15,907 bases of DNA from Desulfobacteraceae bacterium (lineage in GTDB: Bacteria; Desulfobacterota; Desulfobacteria; Desulfobacterales; UBA5616): contig JAUXEW010000038.1 in NCBI GenBank assembly GCA_030620375.1, positions 1 to 15,907 of the forward strand, read 5' to 3'. The notes beneath the pieces were generated by a model, which worked only from the letters and a program-made list of their open reading frames with translations, ran no database searches and had not been told where the DNA came from. Made by a program: the position numbers and the translations under genes. Positions 15,788-15,907 of this stretch are shown here, piece by piece; position 1 is the stretch's first letter; the number at the start of each line of letters is the position of its first letter.

Positions 15788-15863
15788 GCGATTTTGCAAT
15801 CCTCAAAATAGCACGCTATTCTCGTTGTCACTATGACGGTTGCACCGTCGGTTTCAAAATCGC
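15788..15863. repeat. 76-bp inverted-repeat region with nested hairpins
   Basis: GCGATTTTG (15788-15796) and CAAAATCGC (15855-15863) are perfect 9-bp inverted ends. Inside lie two smaller perfect hairpins, ATAGC/GCTAT (15808-15819) and GACGGT/ACCGTC with a 3-base loop (15835-15849). It precedes the racemase gene and is either a small non-coding repeat or a leader structure. A 61-codon frame covering it lacks an RBS and any recognisable protein feature. Confidence 0.45.
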
Positions 15864-15907
15864 TCAGGCCTTGCTCTGAACCAAAATCTACCATTTCTGG
15901 ATGGACA

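Noticed and set aside
15709..15894. 61-codon minus-strand frame ending at the racemase RBS
   Set aside because: It has no RBS and no recognisable motif, and it covers nested inverted repeats. Better explained as an open frame through a structured repeat.

Overview
The window carries thirteen protein genes, all on the minus strand, so transcription runs from the right end to the left. I see no tRNA, rRNA, CRISPR array or transposase gene. The gene mix (alpha-methylacyl-CoA racemase, an Fe-S flavoprotein, an HD-GYP response regulator, a GT9 glycosyltransferase, a secreted kexin-like protease with DUF11 repeats), AT-leaning coding DNA and intergenic hairpin repeats suggest a free-living Gram-negative bacterium. 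A Desulfobacterota (delta-proteobacterial sulfate-reducer type) host is my best guess, but this is inference and not shown by a marker gene.

Right to left: (1) 15708-13489 holds an AMACR-type CoA racemase, a small Fe-S/FMN flavoprotein and the ribosome-rescue factor ArfB, the last two overlapping by four bases. (2) A 345-bp gap holds a 128-bp imperfect palindrome. (3) 13143-11740 is a PurF-like phosphoribosyltransferase whose N-terminal glutaminase half appears to have lost its catalytic residues. (4) 11688-7779 is a compact module: membrane-anchored transglutaminase-like protein, ABC ATPase, twelve-span ABC-2-type permease. (5) 7622-4076 is a second cluster: PHP phosphoesterase, geranylgeranyl-reductase-like FAD enzyme, Mut7-C RNase-type protein with a ubiquitin-like N-terminus, and a heptosyltransferase-like GT9 enzyme. 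(6) 3867-2836 is a REC-HD-GYP response regulator. (7) 2527 to the left edge is a secreted S8 protease with P domain and tandem DUF11 repeats, cut off by the window.

The most unusual points are the degenerate glutaminase half of the PurF-like protein, an intergenic repeat family found in three gaps (about 3880-4027, 7647-7741 and 11704-11740), the long palindrome at 13298-13425, and two almost identical DUF11 repeat units at the end of the protease. No single stretch is clearly a new defence or mobile system. The transglutaminase/ABC module and the PHP/FAD/Mut7-C/GT9 cluster are the best candidates for uncharacterised multi-gene functions.
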